Shown: positions 1-12,309 of the stretch, piece after piece | How positions within the stretch are numbered: the stretch's first letter is position 1 | Layout: the number at the start of each line of letters is the position of its first letter | DNA from: Symbiodinium natans | Lineage: Eukaryota; Sar; Dinophyceae; Suessiales; Symbiodiniaceae | Reading direction: 5' to 3' | NCBI GenBank assembly: GCA_905221605.1 | Contig: CAJNDS010002640.1 | Location: 170,654-234,653, forward strand | Length of the DNA stretch: 64,000 nt | Notes under the pieces: model-generated | Database searches by the model: none | The model's input: only the letters and a program-made list of their open reading frames with translations | What the model was told of the DNA's origin: nothing | Position numbers and translations under genes: made by a program

Positions 1-2170
1 TTCCCACACGCAGGTACGCTTGGCAGCCTACTGTCTGATCCCCCCGACATCACCACATATGGAGTTCAGCTGTGAAACGGTGTGTCAACAAGTTTAACAA
101 CACTCGACCCACTGTTGCCGGTTAGGGGCTGCTATCCTGCTGTTTGGTGGCTAGGCGCTGATTGCGATCGCCTCGCGCACCGCCGACCGCAACTACTGGG
201 CAAGCTGCCGCAAGCCCAGACTTTCTGTGCTCAGTCTTCCCGGAGCTTCCCAGCAACGTGCGAGAATCTGCTCTAGCCGAGTTGCCTTTGAGGCCGCAAC
301 ATGCCAGAAGAGGCCCAAAGCTCGAGTCCATGAAGCTTGCGGCAGGGTGGCCAACACGGACTCTGAACTCGTTTGGCACTGACAGGAGGAGCGGCCAGAG
401 GATTTCGTGGGCTTGGAAATCCCAGATCGACGAATAGTTCAGGCCTCTCGATGTGCTTGCCCGTCTCTGCTTTTCATTTTTTTCTGAAGTTCGGATCCCT
501 CTGCCAAGCAACAGTCTAGAATCGGCTTAGGCAGCAAATTTATGGCAGTCACCGTGTCCTGCCCTGTGGGAGTGGGTCGCGGGGAGAACCTAAGACCTCT
601 TATATTGATGCATAGATATTTGTCTCTAGATATGCTAAGATATAGTACAGTGGATGTCTCTTATAGTACTCGCGAAATACTCAAATATCAACAATAATAG
701 TGTATAAAGAAGTATGCTATACATATACATACATATATATATATATCCATCCAGCAGAAACATTTGACCGCTACCTATGAAGTGGTGCTTGTACGTGTAC
801 AACAGCACGAAGGATCACACCGACTTGGAGTGCGTGGCTGCAAAAGTCAGCGACTGCTGCTGTTTCAATATGAATGCTTCCCCCCCCCTCCCATGGGCCA
901 TGGGTCGACCGTTTTCGGCTTCAATCTTATGAAGATGCGCTTAGTGAATGTTTCTGATTTTAGATGATTCAAACGCATTCTGCTAACAATCGTAAAACAA
1001 ACTTCTGGATATTTGGATTTTGGATTGTGACAGGACACAAACTTCGCAACTAGGGGTCAACTATCTGACAAAAAAAACGCATGGCTCAAACGTTGACTCA
1101 CATTTGACTTCAACTTAATTATGCAGCATAGTCAGGCGCGAGACATTTATGGTATTTTGGGGCAGTTTCTCGTAGATCAGACATGGTATTTCATGGACTA
1201 AACGAAGACAATTTACAGCACCAATTTTAGGACTACGTTGGTTCCCCTAATTTGAGGATATTTATCAGCTAAAACGATCATGAATTATATACAGAGCCCG
1301 GTGGCCTTGAAACGCAGAATGGGTCAAAACGGGAAGCCAACCGCTGCGTCTCGAGAGGCTTTCGTAAGAATATTCATGTGCAGAGTGTGCTTCGATGAGT
1401 TCCGCTAATGTAATGCCGGGGAATATGCTTTGGTTTGACATCGGTTTGTTATGTCTTTGCAATGAATATCACTAGCCCTTGTTACATGAACACACGAGCC
1501 CCTTTGCAATATGCATGTTGAGTAGAATTAAACCATGAGACGCCTTTGATAGCTTCATGGCTTTTAAACAACATGTTTGAACATCCGAACGGCCGCTTTC
1601 GTAACAACGGTATGTTCATTGAGCCAAGTTCAAGCTGTAGATCGCTGCATTATTTGGGTGCACCTTCCGTGGGAACTTCAATCCTCAATCTTCGGTTTCG
1701 GAAAAGGCCAAATTTTGATGTTTTTTCATTTTTTCGATTCTTCGTTGCAGAGTCAAATGTTTGTTGAGCGGCAAGTATATTCAACCATATCTTCAGTCTT
1801 CAATCGTCGATCTTCAAAAATGGAAATTCGATTTTAAGTCTGCAAACTCAACCTTTAAACCCTGTGGTTCTGGATGATGGACTCCGTAGTAGGCTTGCTG
1901 GACAAAGTCTCTGTGCCTGATCGAGACAATGAAAATGAAGAAATCGAAAAGAAAGGGTAGATCAAACGGAGGGGGCTTCCTAATAGGTAGAAAATACAAA
2001 AGCCAAAAGATATTATGAGATATACATATGCATGTTTGTATTAGGGGAATCTGGTGACCCTGTCAAGGAGGGAGTCTACCAGTACGAGAGGCACCCAGCG
2101 TACTTGGGTGCAATGCTCTGGGGTCTTGGCATCGAGGTGGGGCCATGACCTGTAGAAGTCGCAGCATGCA
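1..2170. other. Spacer with no supported gene
   Basis: The ORFs here are short, overlap one another on both strands, and show no recognisable domain or convincing splice pattern. The stretch 600-1020 is AT-rich and includes TA/CA-type microsatellite DNA around 718-745. A gene with tiny exons could be missed. Confidence 0.5.
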
Positions 2171-2176
2171 AAAAAA

Positions 2177-2472
2177 GGCTTTAGTTTCTGGAAGGTTGCC
2201 TTGTGCAATCCCATCATGGCTCTGGTCGTTGGCTTCGTGCTCTGGGCATCGTTGCTGTACGTCGCCTTGGAGGCCGGATGTGTGGACACGCCACGCAGAC
2301 CTAAGACCTGAGCACACTGCTGAAAGTCAAGTGTTTCTGATGGGACGATGCATCCTCTTCATAGTAAGGCTGATTTTGGAGTAGAGTCAGACCCTCAAAC
2401 CAACAAATCCTGAACGATCTACAGGAGGAGCAGGAGCTGTACGACGAGTTCAAGGGCGGTCGCGAGACTTAG
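2177..2472 (+). CDS. Candidate exons: membrane segment, then coiled-coil piece
   Basis: I do not recognise the gene. The stretch 2177-2311 reads as a protein-like segment with one strongly hydrophobic helix (core PIMALVVGFVLWASLLYVAL), followed by a basic tail and a stop. The stretch 2401-2472 reads QQILNDLQEEQELYDEFKGG, a highly charged helical piece typical of an exon. A third open stretch at about 2737-2960 may also be coding. No frame-consistent splice joining them was established, so these may be exons of one small membrane protein or of two genes. Confidence 0.35.
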
Positions 2473-3690
2473 TCCAACATCGATGGTTTCCATGGCTCCC
2501 CATGCTTTCCTGAGATCGAGCTGATAAAATCTCTAAGTCGGGGAAGGTATGGGGTGGGCTCAGGTTATGCCAACTACGCCACGTTGACCTCGTGCTGGAT
2601 CCCGCTTTTCAACTCGCCACCTGCCCAGTGCAAGAGTCAACCCCTGCATATCCCTATACACCGTTGTTGAGACTCCAGATTCCAGTGCGTATGAAAAGCC
2701 CGGAACTACAGAAGCGCGCCGTTCAGAGACGAGTTATTGCCAAGGTTCCTAGACAATTCCGCCTTCCAACGCGAGATGACGGACACTTGCCAGGAGCCCA
2801 AGGCTTCAATGCCTTTCTCGAAGTCACTTCTGGCTCACTCGTGCTGCGCTTTTTTTGGGGACACCGAGGTGAAGAAGATCATGAGAACATGCAGGAGGCC
2901 ACTTATGATACCTATGCCCACATGTGGCGCCTTGCGGCCGCCAGACATCGCCAGACTATGAAGCATGAAGGAGACGGAAGAAGAGGGCGAGGAGGAAATG
3001 GAAGACGACCTCCGAAGTGCCCCCCTTGAGCATTGGCAAAGTGTGGCCGCTGCAAGTATCAGATCAGTTAGCGGGTAGCGGCGACCAGGTGAGGATGACT
3101 TGTTGCCTACTTGGGAAGGAGTACCGAAAGGCACGGTCTGTCACAGCCACAAGGTGAGAAGAGGGACCGTCGGGCGTGGAGTCAATGGAGTTGGCCCGCA
3201 GGTGGGGCTCTCTGGAACCGTCAGTTTCGCGAGCAGTGGCCTCAGCCTAGAGCCCTATAGGGGGTTAATTCGGAACTAGGGTCCACCCTTGTTTGGTACC
3301 TGAGTCCGTCCCCTTTTTTGTACCTCAGAGAGCCCCTCCCTCCCCCTCCCTTCCCCCTCTCAAAGGGACCCGAACTTCCAACAACCTCTCCCCTCTTTCC
3401 CACTGCAAACTGCGCCTCCTGTGGCCGGAGCCCCAGGCCTTGGATGCTTGGGTAGAGAGGTACAGTGACGTTTCCCAGTTTCAGTGCTCCGATGCCCGGG
3501 TCGAGGTTTGCTCGCGCCTCCATTTGAGACGTAAACCCGAACCCCCCAATGGGCCCGATCCCCAGAAACCTCAAAGTTGAGATCAACCAGCACCTCGACC
3601 CGGGTACAGTTTTGCCTCCATTTGACCCCTTCGAGCGAAGAGGAGGAGTAGACGTTTCACACCTTCGCCCCCAGAACGCGTGGAGTTGGG

Positions 3691-3762
3691 TCTCTAAATT
3701 ATGGTCCCATGGCGGCCCTGGAATCGTATTCTAGCATGGGGCCCTGGACCACAATTTAGGGA
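3691..3762. repeat. Imperfect inverted repeat (hairpin-like)
   Basis: Two 17-base arms at 3691-3707 and 3746-3762 are near-perfect reverse complements, with two mismatches, around a spacer of about 38 bp. It could form a hairpin in RNA or be the ends of a small element. No flanking target duplication was established. Confidence 0.45.
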
Positions 3763-4586
3763 GCTGATCACGTGATTCGCATGTCGTCTTTGGGGTTTCA
3801 GGGTTTTAGCACGAAGTTACGAGTTTGAATTCTACTCGGGTTTACAGTAGGGTCCTTGAGCAATGCTTATACGATTTGCATCAAAGACTTCATCAGTACC
3901 CGTAGAATCCAGGCAGCCTTGAGGCCTCCAACAGCTGTAGCAGTGTTTCCTCTGAAAAGGGGCCTGGACTCGTGCGCCGAGTGCCTCTGGGCCAAAGAGT
4001 CGATCACGATTTCTCACCGCACAATCTGCCCCGCCCTGGGCCCCTTAGCCTGAAACCCCAAATTCCTCTTTCCGAGCGCGAGCAGAAGATGCCACAAAAG
4101 TAGTTTGAAGCGTGGCTCAAAATGTGGCCAGCCCTGGCCTGCACCCATCTGCACCCCCATCCCTCCCAGAGGAGACGTCTTTCGCCGTCTCTCCAAGCAC
4201 AGTGTCGACGAATGTTGTGTTCCAAGCAGTGCCTGCCTGGTCCAACGCCCAACTTTCCAACTTCTACCGCTACCCAGGCCTACCTAAAATCACCTAAGCC
4301 ACAGATGGGGAGTTGCAAAGAATGGTTCCCACTTCCACGGCGTGTGGACACTGCGAGTGCACCGGCTGTAGCCATTAAACCTGTGCAGCGTAACCTCGAG
4401 CCTAGAAAAGTCTGCTGATGCGGAATTCGGTTGGATGGCGCTGTGGTGGCGGTTTGGCGTAGGCCCAGCACAAGTTGCATTGCAAATTTGGCTCTCCTGA
4501 ATGATCACTTTTGTTTAAGGCAGTACAGGCCTAGCAAACGCCCTGAATTTTTTCATCTGATCTTAATAACTTCTGGGCCGCCATGC

Positions 4587-6477
4587 ATGGCGAAGCGAAA
4601 AATCGGCTGGACCAAGAACGCGTTTCAGCTCCTTTGCTTCCTGGGAACGGTCGCTTACGCCTTGGGGTTCTTGGCCTTTCACACGGAGTTGCTGCAAGCC
4701 CCAAATGGGGCATCAAGCAGCGATGGCGACGGCGACAGTCATACGCAAAGCAAGCACCTGGTGGAGGAGAGTAAGTTCCCCGGCATCGGCAGCGAGGCCG
4801 ATGCCTCTGCGTCAAAGTTCGCTGACACTCGCCTGCATTCTGCAGCAATCCGCTCCCTCGACTCCGCAACTTTTAGGGCGGGTGGCTGAGCAAAGGACGC
4901 CATCAAGACTGTCAAGATGGCCGAAGACGGCCTCCCTGCAGCAGAGGCAGAGTCTGAGGCTCCTCGGCCGATGGTTGCACACTTGCGATGACTTGCTGCC
5001 TGTTTGTTGCAGGTTCCTGTTCTGCCTCTAAGGAGCCCAGCTCAATGGAAAAGGAGCCCCAGGAAGAGGTGCACGAAGAGCCTTTCCAAGCATTTGCACA
5101 GCCTGCACAGCCTACACAGCCTGCACAGCCTGCACAGCCAGCGGGGCCTCCGGTCCTGGGGCCCACGACGCAGACGCTGACCGTGGCCCTAGCTGCCAAG
5201 AGCAATCAGCTCGACGGCGTACTTGTGGTGATGAACTCGGCGCTCTCCAACGCCAAAGATCCCTCGAGGTTGAAGTTCCGCATTCTGACCACCAGCCAGG
5301 ATGCAGGCCCGCTCATCGCTCAGGTGAGCCAAAAGCTGGCAAAGCTCCAGCCGGACGTGTCCGCAGTGAACTTTGATCCCTGGGCCCCCAGGGTCCGTCA
5401 ACTGCTAGGCGGCAAGTCGTCAAGCAGGAAGGAGCTCTTCGACGAGCTGAATTTCGCAGCGTTCTACTTGCATGAGGCCCTGCCAGAAGCTGGGCGGGTG
5501 TTGTACCTGGACACGGATGTTGTAGTCACCTCCGACTTGACCGACCTTATTGGTGTCAATCTGCACGGCCACCCAGCGGCAGCAGCCGAAGATTGCTCAC
5601 AAAGACTGGGCAAATATGTGGACATCGGCCGCATGAAGGCGAAGGGTGTGGAGAGCAAGATGCCGATGCCATTGTATGCCACGAAGAAGACCTGCGTGGT
5701 GAACCGTGGCGTGGTGCTGGTAGATGTCTCCAACTGGGCAGCAAGCAACATCACAAGCGCCATCGAGGCGCTGGTGCGCATGCACCTTGCCAAGGGCCTG
5801 GGACCCCTCTGGAGGGCCGGCGTCTCCCAACCACCGTTCCTCCTCGCCGTTGCCGGGAGGTACCATGATCTGGGTGCCGAGTTCAACGTCCGTGGCTTGG
5901 GGCGGGGTGACATTGCGCCTGAGGAAGTGGACTTCTACAAGAAGCACAAGAAATGGAGCAGCTACTTCGATGGATTCCTGCTGAAGTGCAAGTTCCATTG
6001 CTGCCCAGGTCGGACCAATAGGACCACTCCCCACCTTGGAATTACTCACATCTAGTATAGCCGACGAACCCAGATCTGCGACCGCTAGGCTTCGTACTTT
6101 GCAGGGCATTTTTTCCTAGACTCTTTCGCATTGCCAGGCTGCAAGGGCTGGGCGCTGTCACCTCACATCTCCCCGCTGGCGCACCAGGCCTGCGGCTTCG
6201 GTGTGCCCTTACGTGCCCGTTTTGGCTTCGGCTTCGCGGTACGCGGGCAGATACCGATAATCCAGATAATCCCTCAAGTGGGGAGATGTGGGGAGTAGAC
6301 CTCTGGCGGCCATAGCCGAGAGCCGAGAGCCGAGAGGCCAAGATCCTGCACTTCAACGGCCGGCTGAAGCCCTCCCACAAGGGCCGCCGCAGCCGCGATC
6401 CGGTGAAGCCACCAACCCGGCAGCTCGGTGAGGCAAGGCGTGAGTGGATCGGAGCTTCTTCGATCTTCTTTGCTTGA
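4587..6477 (+). CDS. Family 8 glycosyltransferase, type II membrane protein
   Basis: This is probably a Golgi or ER enzyme that transfers a sugar from a nucleotide-sugar; the exact substrate is not predictable. The start at ATG 4587 gives a short basic N-terminus followed by a signal-anchor helix (QLLCFLGTVAYALGFLAF). Exon 1 ends at 4770. A GT-AG intron 4771-5012 joins in frame (phase 1) to a long exon. That exon has a Pro/Gln-rich stem of Ala-Gln-Pro repeats (5095-5140), then the GT8 fold: the metal-binding DxD in YLDTDVVV (5510-5518), NRGVVLVDV near 5701, and PFLLAVAGRYHDLGAEFNV near 5840. The last exon, 6337-6477, carries the family's conserved ending, ILHFNG followed by a Lys-rich tail, and stops at TGA 6475. 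The donor of the second intron, near 6000, was not fixed. The protein is roughly 430-440 residues. GT8 membership is clear; the acceptor substrate is unknown. Confidence 0.88.
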
Positions 6478-8590
6478 CACGGCACTGCTTTGTATGGGTG
6501 TCGCTGCAGTCATGAACCTCTAGGCCAGAGCCTTGGGGCACGAAGGTGACCCAGTCGTGCACGCTGCAGCATGTATTCCCATGACACCAAGAGCACGAAA
6601 CAGCACATCATACCCAGCACTATGGGGTCCCCGTGAAGAGTAAGGTCCGGTTGGGTGCGCGTGCGTCGCTGCCGTCGACCCGATCGGTTACGGGTTTCAT
6701 GGTGAAACACATGTTCTTGGCTTCCTCCGGAGTGATCGCGCTGTCTGCGTCCCACGTGCATGCCGTGCTCAAAGGAAAGGAAGCGGCAATTCACAAATGC
6801 CAATAACCGTAGTCGCCCGGAGGGCCATCAAGGCAAAGCAACAAACAGCTTTCAACCAGACCCGACTGGCAAGGTATGCGAGGTCTTACATGGGCTTTTC
6901 TCGTGCCCAAACATCCTTGGTAAAGACATGGCAACATGGAGAGCACATGGCCTTCACACACTGTATTTGCCCACAATGCCAGAACTCGGAGCCCTGAAAT
7001 CGCGCACTCCCACTTCGCAGAAGCTGAGACCCACCGAGTCAAGGAAGAGGTCTTGCAAACTGACAGCTCCGCCCCCGCAGGAGGAGCGCGCAGCGCGAGA
7101 ACAACGGCCGCTTTGCAGCTGTGGATCTGGTTGCTTGCAGGACTTGAAGCTCGGGAGGGTTAAGAGATGTTAAGAGTTTGGATTGCTAAGGTGCACCTCA
7201 ATGCCGAATCTTGTGCGTTGTGCATGCACGTCGTATGGACTTTCTCCTGGCTTTTCTAGGGTCTTCCCATTTCTGTTGGAAGTGGGTCCTCTGGCCAGTC
7301 GATGCCCCATCAGACCCCCGATACAAGTGTGGCACCGTGATGTTAGTCTCTACCTGGCAGTCGCTCTCCTCTTCCAAGCTCCGTGTTTTTGTTGGTCTAT
7401 GGTAGCCCTGGCAGGAATGTGCCGGTATTTGGTGGCACTACATGCCTGCTGATGCTGACTGAGTGACGCTCAGTTAGGTGCCGCATCAAAGTGAACTATG
7501 CCTGCAGTGGGCCAGACATCAGACCAGCTGCGAGAGGTGGATGTGAAACGAGCAGGTCGACGAAAGAGAGCGGGCGATCCGGCGAACTTCCGAATTTGTG
7601 CCGGGGGAGAGCAGACCCTTCATCTGTCCACTTGCTGGGCCTCCTGGGCAGCAACTTCATTCTGCATAAGCCCGTTGGTCTGTGGCTTTGTGCCACGGGC
7701 AATCGCGACATCGACAAGCTGGTGCTTGGAGGGTGCTTGGAGGGTGCTCGGAGGGTGCTTGGAGGTTGCTTGGGCTGCTTGGTTCGACCGCGCTGGCTGC
7801 GAAGTTGCCTTGATACGTCACGAGGAGACAAGCGTCCGATCAACGTGTGGCACGCCATGACATGCCATGACACACCACGACACGCCCCGACACACCATGA
7901 CATGGGTGCCGCAGCTGCCTTATGTTTGACAGCATTCCGGTTGTGTCATCTAGATGTAGATGCATGAAGGCTGCCTCATGATTGCAACCAGCATGCCCAC
8001 AAAGTGAAGTGCAGCTCGTACTCCGAACCACGCCGTTGCCTCAAAGTGGCCTAGCACGCGATGGGGAGTGCTGCGCCGAGCTTGGTTCCAGTTCTGGGCT
8101 GTGGCGGTAAAACAACCTCGGTTGATCAAGCACAGGCTTGCAATCGTGCGATGCCAAGGTGCACAGACCAGCCCAAAGTGGCAGTCCATGTCCGAGCGGC
8201 CATCTGACCTCTCAGAAGCATCTTTTTTCGCTTCCTGAAGGCAAGGCTCATGACCTGGATCACTTCCGCGTTTTCCCCTCGCAGTAACCGAAATGGGTTC
8301 AAATGAACACCCAGCTAATCTCTAGACGGACTAGAAGCCTTCTGGCTATAGGCTCTCAACCTCGTCAACTTTCTACACCCTGCAACTGGACCCGCTCGGG
8401 TCGGTTTGCCCCCGACTGTTCGGGCTCTGCACAGACATACAGCGACATACTGTGACTTACTATTCGGTCTTTCCGATTTCGCGATACTTCCGCAGCATGG
8501 CTGCAAGGTGTGATCTATTTAAACTGCGCCTCACGTTCGCCAATGCTTCGCTCAGTCCTCGGCCTAGAAGCTGTGGTGGTAGGATGGATG
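6478..8590. other. Spacer with short repeats and one weak exon
   Basis: No gene is firmly supported. The stretch 7211-7405 (+) reads as a plausible exon with aromatic residues, but it has no recognised domain. The stretch 7721-7770 holds about five degenerate copies of a 12-bp GGTGCTTGGAGG unit. The stretch 7850-7905 holds degenerate 10-bp CACGCCATGA-type units. The first exon of the downstream aminotransferase may lie in 8450-8590. Confidence 0.45.
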
Positions 8591-8591
8591 C

Positions 8592-10988
8592 AGGGTCTTT
8601 GAAACTCCATGCGTGGCTGACGCCGAACTGTCCTTGCACCCCAAGGTTGAGCAGCTGGGACATGAGGCGGTGTCCGTGAAAAACCGTCCGTGGCTGATCA
8701 CCGACAATGGAACCGCCGCGCAAGTGCGGGCGTTGTTCGCGCAGCTGGTCGCAGCGAGCCCGGACAACGTCGCCCTGGCGCCTTCCACTTCCTACGCCAT
8801 TTCGCAAGCGGCTCACAACATTTGGAGGTCCGGAAGAGTGCGCGCAGGCTTGGAGTGCTACGTCTAAGTTAAACCCACAACACGACTTAGTCTTCAGTTA
8901 GCAAAGTTGTGCTCCCTTGAAATCTGTGCGATGCCTCGTAGACCAAGCTGCAGGCGACGTGGTTCTATTGCTGCAGAATCAGATGAGCTCCAACGTCTAT
9001 GCATGGCAGCGTCTCTGTCGCGAGTGTGGAGCCCGCCTGGTGGCCATCCCAGAGCCGCAGCACGAGGAAGCTGTGGAGCGTCGGCCAAAGCGCCAGAGCA
9101 CCTAAACAGCAGGCTTCATAAAGGCTTAGTGTTTGGGAGGTTTGGGAGGTTTGGGGGGCGGAGTATGGCGGAATTTGGAGCGCATGCTTTGCTGCTTTGC
9201 GTGGACTGGGCAAGGAACAGATGCCTCGATGTCGATCCTGTCTCCATGGGACGAGGCTCTAGAGACAGCCATTCGGCTCCATGCCCAGCGCTCTCGGATC
9301 GCCGTTCTGGCCGTGCCCCACTTCTTGTGGACGGACGGCTCCGGGCCGATCAACCTGCACCGGCTGCGATCGGCCCCGAAGCAGCACGAAGCAGCACGAA
9401 GCAGCACGAAGCAGCACATCACAGAAACAGGGAACTACAGAGCATGATGCAGAGTGAACAAGAATTCTGCGCATGAGGTGCTGGATGAAGTTGCGCAGGG
9501 TCCTCGAACGGTCTTTGTTGTGGATGCGACGCAGTCTTTAGGCGCGGTAAGTGAAGGAACGCCCCAGTGCCCAAGTTTCTTTTGTAGAGATGGCCTGCCG
9601 TGGCCTGTCCATGTAGCAGTGCAGGTGTGGTGCCCATCCATGCACAGTCTTGGGGCATCGACTGGTTGGCCTGCTCTGTTCACAAGTGGCTCTTTGGTCC
9701 CTATGGCCTGTCCCTGGTGCCTTGGGCGTGCATGGCATGGGGCCGCTGAGTATGCAAACCCTAAACAGGATAGGGTTTTTAAAAACCCTCTTCTCATAGG
9801 GCGTAAGCCCTAAACCCTAAACCCCTCGCACGATCCAGGTCTACGTGGCGCCTGAATGGAGCCAGGACCCGGCAACGGAGCCCATCGTCCATGATGAGCA
9901 CAACCGCCTCGGAGCAGACGGGGACGTTTGCCTGCCATTTGACCTTGAGAGGCCTGGCTACTCCGAGCCTTGCCGGGCACATTAGTAAAGGGCGTTTGTC
10001 AAAGGAGTGTCATGGAGTGTCGCAAGTCTGCAGGTTTGACATTTTCTTTGATTCGTCGCTTGCCGAGGAAGACTTTCAGGAAGGTGCCAAGAAGTTCGAC
10101 GCGGGCGGCCGCGTGAATCCCATCTTGATGCCGATGGTTGCTGGAGCTTTAAAACAGGCTGCGACCCGGTGACCATTTTGGAAGCTGCACGGAAGCTTTG
10201 CTTTGCAGCTGCCTGGTAGGTTCTCGAGTGGCACCCAGATCGCATTGGCGCCACGCTCGCGGGCCTGACGTGCCTCGTGCTGGCTTTTCTGGTTTCAACC
10301 GTGCTTGGGTTCTTAACTTGAGGTCATATGAATATGATTTCTGAGTGCTCTCATGCCGTATAAACATGTACCCTTCGAGGCTGATCCCTCTTAGCGGGTG
10401 ACTCCTCTGAGTGTTTCGAGTGACTGCATGTCTCAGGGCGCGCTGCGCGGAAGGCGCGATCCGAATGGGCCTCCAGGTGCCATCGTCCCACGCCCCGCAC
10501 TTTCTTGGAGTCGGCCCGAGTGCAGACCCACAGCTCTCAGAGAGTCGGTTTTTTTGTTTTCCAACTTAACGTCTCTCTTTTTTTTAAACGTATTAGACAT
10601 CAGTTTCGCTCACACAACCCTGTGTTTTCGTGAAAGTTCTGTCTGGCGCGCAGTTCTTCCTTCAGTTCCACCCACTTCAGCCCAAGGAGGATGTCGACCG
10701 TGAGTTGCATGAGAGCGGGGCAACTGCACGGGGCCGATCCGAAGCAGCTGAGAGGTGGGCTGATGCCGCTGCCGCCTATCTAAAGCAGCACCGTGGCTTG
10801 GAGTGCATTCAGGTATGTCCGGCCTATCCTTCTGTTCATCTAGAGCAATCAAGAGCGCAGCACGCCTCCAAGGCATTCACGTGTCCTCTCGGGCGGGAGT
10901 TCTACGCGTAGCGCCACATGTTTACAACACGTCCCGTGACATTGACGAATTCCTGCGCGTGCTGGCTTCTTTCAGGTGCCCGCCTTAG
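8592..10988 (+). CDS. Class V PLP-dependent aminotransferase, multi-exon
   Basis: This is a fold-type I enzyme of the class V aminotransferase / cysteine desulfurase / isopenicillin-N-epimerase group; the substrate is not predictable. The family hallmarks occur in order on the + strand in different frames, so at least eight to ten small exons are present. They are: SPDNVALAPSTSYAISQAA (8755-8815); GDVVLLLQNQMSSNVYAWQ (about 8952-9010); RIAVLAVPHFLWTDGSGPIN (9297-9356); VFVVDATQSLGA (9511-9546), with the Asp that contacts the PLP ring; and CSVHKWLFGPYG (about 9672-9707), with the Schiff-base Lys at 9684-9686. Next come VYVAPEWSQDP (9838), GAKKFDAGGRVNPILMPMV (about 10085-10141), EWHPDRIGATLAGL (about 10214), and the C-terminal VSSRAGVLRVAPHVYNT (near 10880-10930), with a stop at 10986. 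The N-terminal exon and most exact splice sites are not resolved. The key Lys and Asp are intact, so an active enzyme is likely. Confidence 0.85.
9381..9420. repeat. 10-bp tandem repeat in intron
   Basis: About four copies of GAAGCAGCAC lie within an intron of the aminotransferase gene. Confidence 0.8.
9756..9826. repeat. Telomere-like repeats with perfect palindrome
   Basis: CCCTAAA units flank an 18-bp perfect palindrome, AGGGTTTTTAAAAACCCT (9772-9789). This places two telomere-like half units head to head, inside an aminotransferase intron. Two clean CCCTAAA copies follow at about 9810-9823. Confidence 0.75.
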
Positions 10989-10989
10989 C

Positions 10990-11650
10990 TGGTCGTTCTT
11001 GTCTTCATTTCTTGCAGATGCTGCCATGTTGCAGGCATCGCCGCTCCAGCAGATGAGACTTCAAAAGTGGGCGTATTGTTGTGTGCCTTCGAAGACACTG
11101 CAGCATTGCTCATCGCAACGTTCCTCAAAGAGGGGCGTTGCTTTGTCTGCGCCCGATGAGCGAGGGACTCTTTGCTCGTAGGGAAGGGATGAGTAGCGCG
11201 CGCACTTCCCGCTTGCAGGGCTGTACTCTCCTCAGCGCAGCTGTGCGGATTTCATTGCGCTGTGGCCGCACATCCCTGCGTGAGACATGCCAGCAGGTCC
11301 GACATTGCGGAGCTTTACCAGCGTGGTGCGATGGTCGGCCTGGGGCCGCTGCTGCTGCAGAGGCACGCTGATATGCATTGGCCAATCCTCTTATCCAATT
11401 AGTTTTGAAGAGGATGAAGATGTTGAAGCAGTAACGAAGAACACGTTTGTCGTTGCGTTGTTTCAGTTCGCCGGGAAAAAGGGTGAGAATGCTGATCCCC
11501 GATCAAACGAGTAAGGCTGATGCGACGCATGGACAGTCAACTATGACGAGCTAGCAAAGCAAACGTCTTAGATAATGTTGTAGACGGCACGCACCCGACT
11601 TGCAAATCTAGCCGTTTTGTTTCAAGGCCTGTTTGAGATCCATTCACGCG
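10990..11650. other. Spacer or unresolved exons
   Basis: Several short + strand open stretches are present, for example 11287-11514 with an acidic FEEDEDVEAV segment. None shows a domain or a supported splice. Confidence 0.35.
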
Positions 11651-11652
11651 CC

Positions 11653-12309
11653 ATGGCTCGTGAGATGTCATCCTTGTTGTGCTGTCTGGTCGCCTGTGCC
11701 GCGAGTGCAGCTGCAGCGACAGAGGCCAGGCAGCAGTGAAGAAGCGTTGCCGTCAGTGAGCGGTTTTCAGGCTTTATATGTTTAGCTAACTACAGCGGAC
11801 CAAATCTTGGGAGATCCCGCTTAGGTTCCAGCGACAGGGGGATGCAATCATCTTGGCTCAGCCTCGGAGATGGAAGATCATAACTCCCAGCTGCAGACAA
11901 AGCCAGCACGCGCGAGCACAAGTCACAAGGAAGGTCACAAGGGATTTCCGGATTGGTTGCTTTGGAAGATGAAGGGGCAGATCGAGGACCAAGCGGCTGC
12001 CTCGGCTTTGGACTGCAGCTTTGTTTGGAGTGTGTCGCAGAACCAAAAGGGCCGCATCGAAGTGCCAGTGGGCAGCACTTGCGGCTACGATGACAGCGTT
12101 GGTGAATCGGATGTTGTTTGCACGGTGACCCAGGGCCCCTCAACCAATCCACAGTCAGTGAACTCAGACATAACGCCCTTCGAGCTGCAGCCGGAGGGTT
12201 CGGGGGTGAACTACTACATTGAGATTGTGTCCAACGATGCAAACTACACCTTCAGACCACCTGACGAGTGGTTCATCGCATGCCGTGCAGCTACTATTAC
12301 TAGCACATA
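11653..12309 (+). CDS. Secreted or surface protein of unknown function
   Basis: ATG 11653 opens a signal peptide: a short N-terminus, then the hydrophobic Cys/Ala-rich SSLLCCLVACAASAAAA. The open frame ends by about 11742, where an intron must begin. A second open exon (about 11900-12309) continues with LDCSFVWSVSQNQKGRIEV, a GSTCGYDD segment and SGVNYYIEIVSNDANYTF, and stops at TAG 12307. This part is rich in Ser, Thr, Asn and Cys with beta-type patterning, as in an extracellular domain. I recognise no family. The exact intron ends were not fixed, and further exons could follow (a protein-like stretch lies at 12500-12660). Confidence 0.5.
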
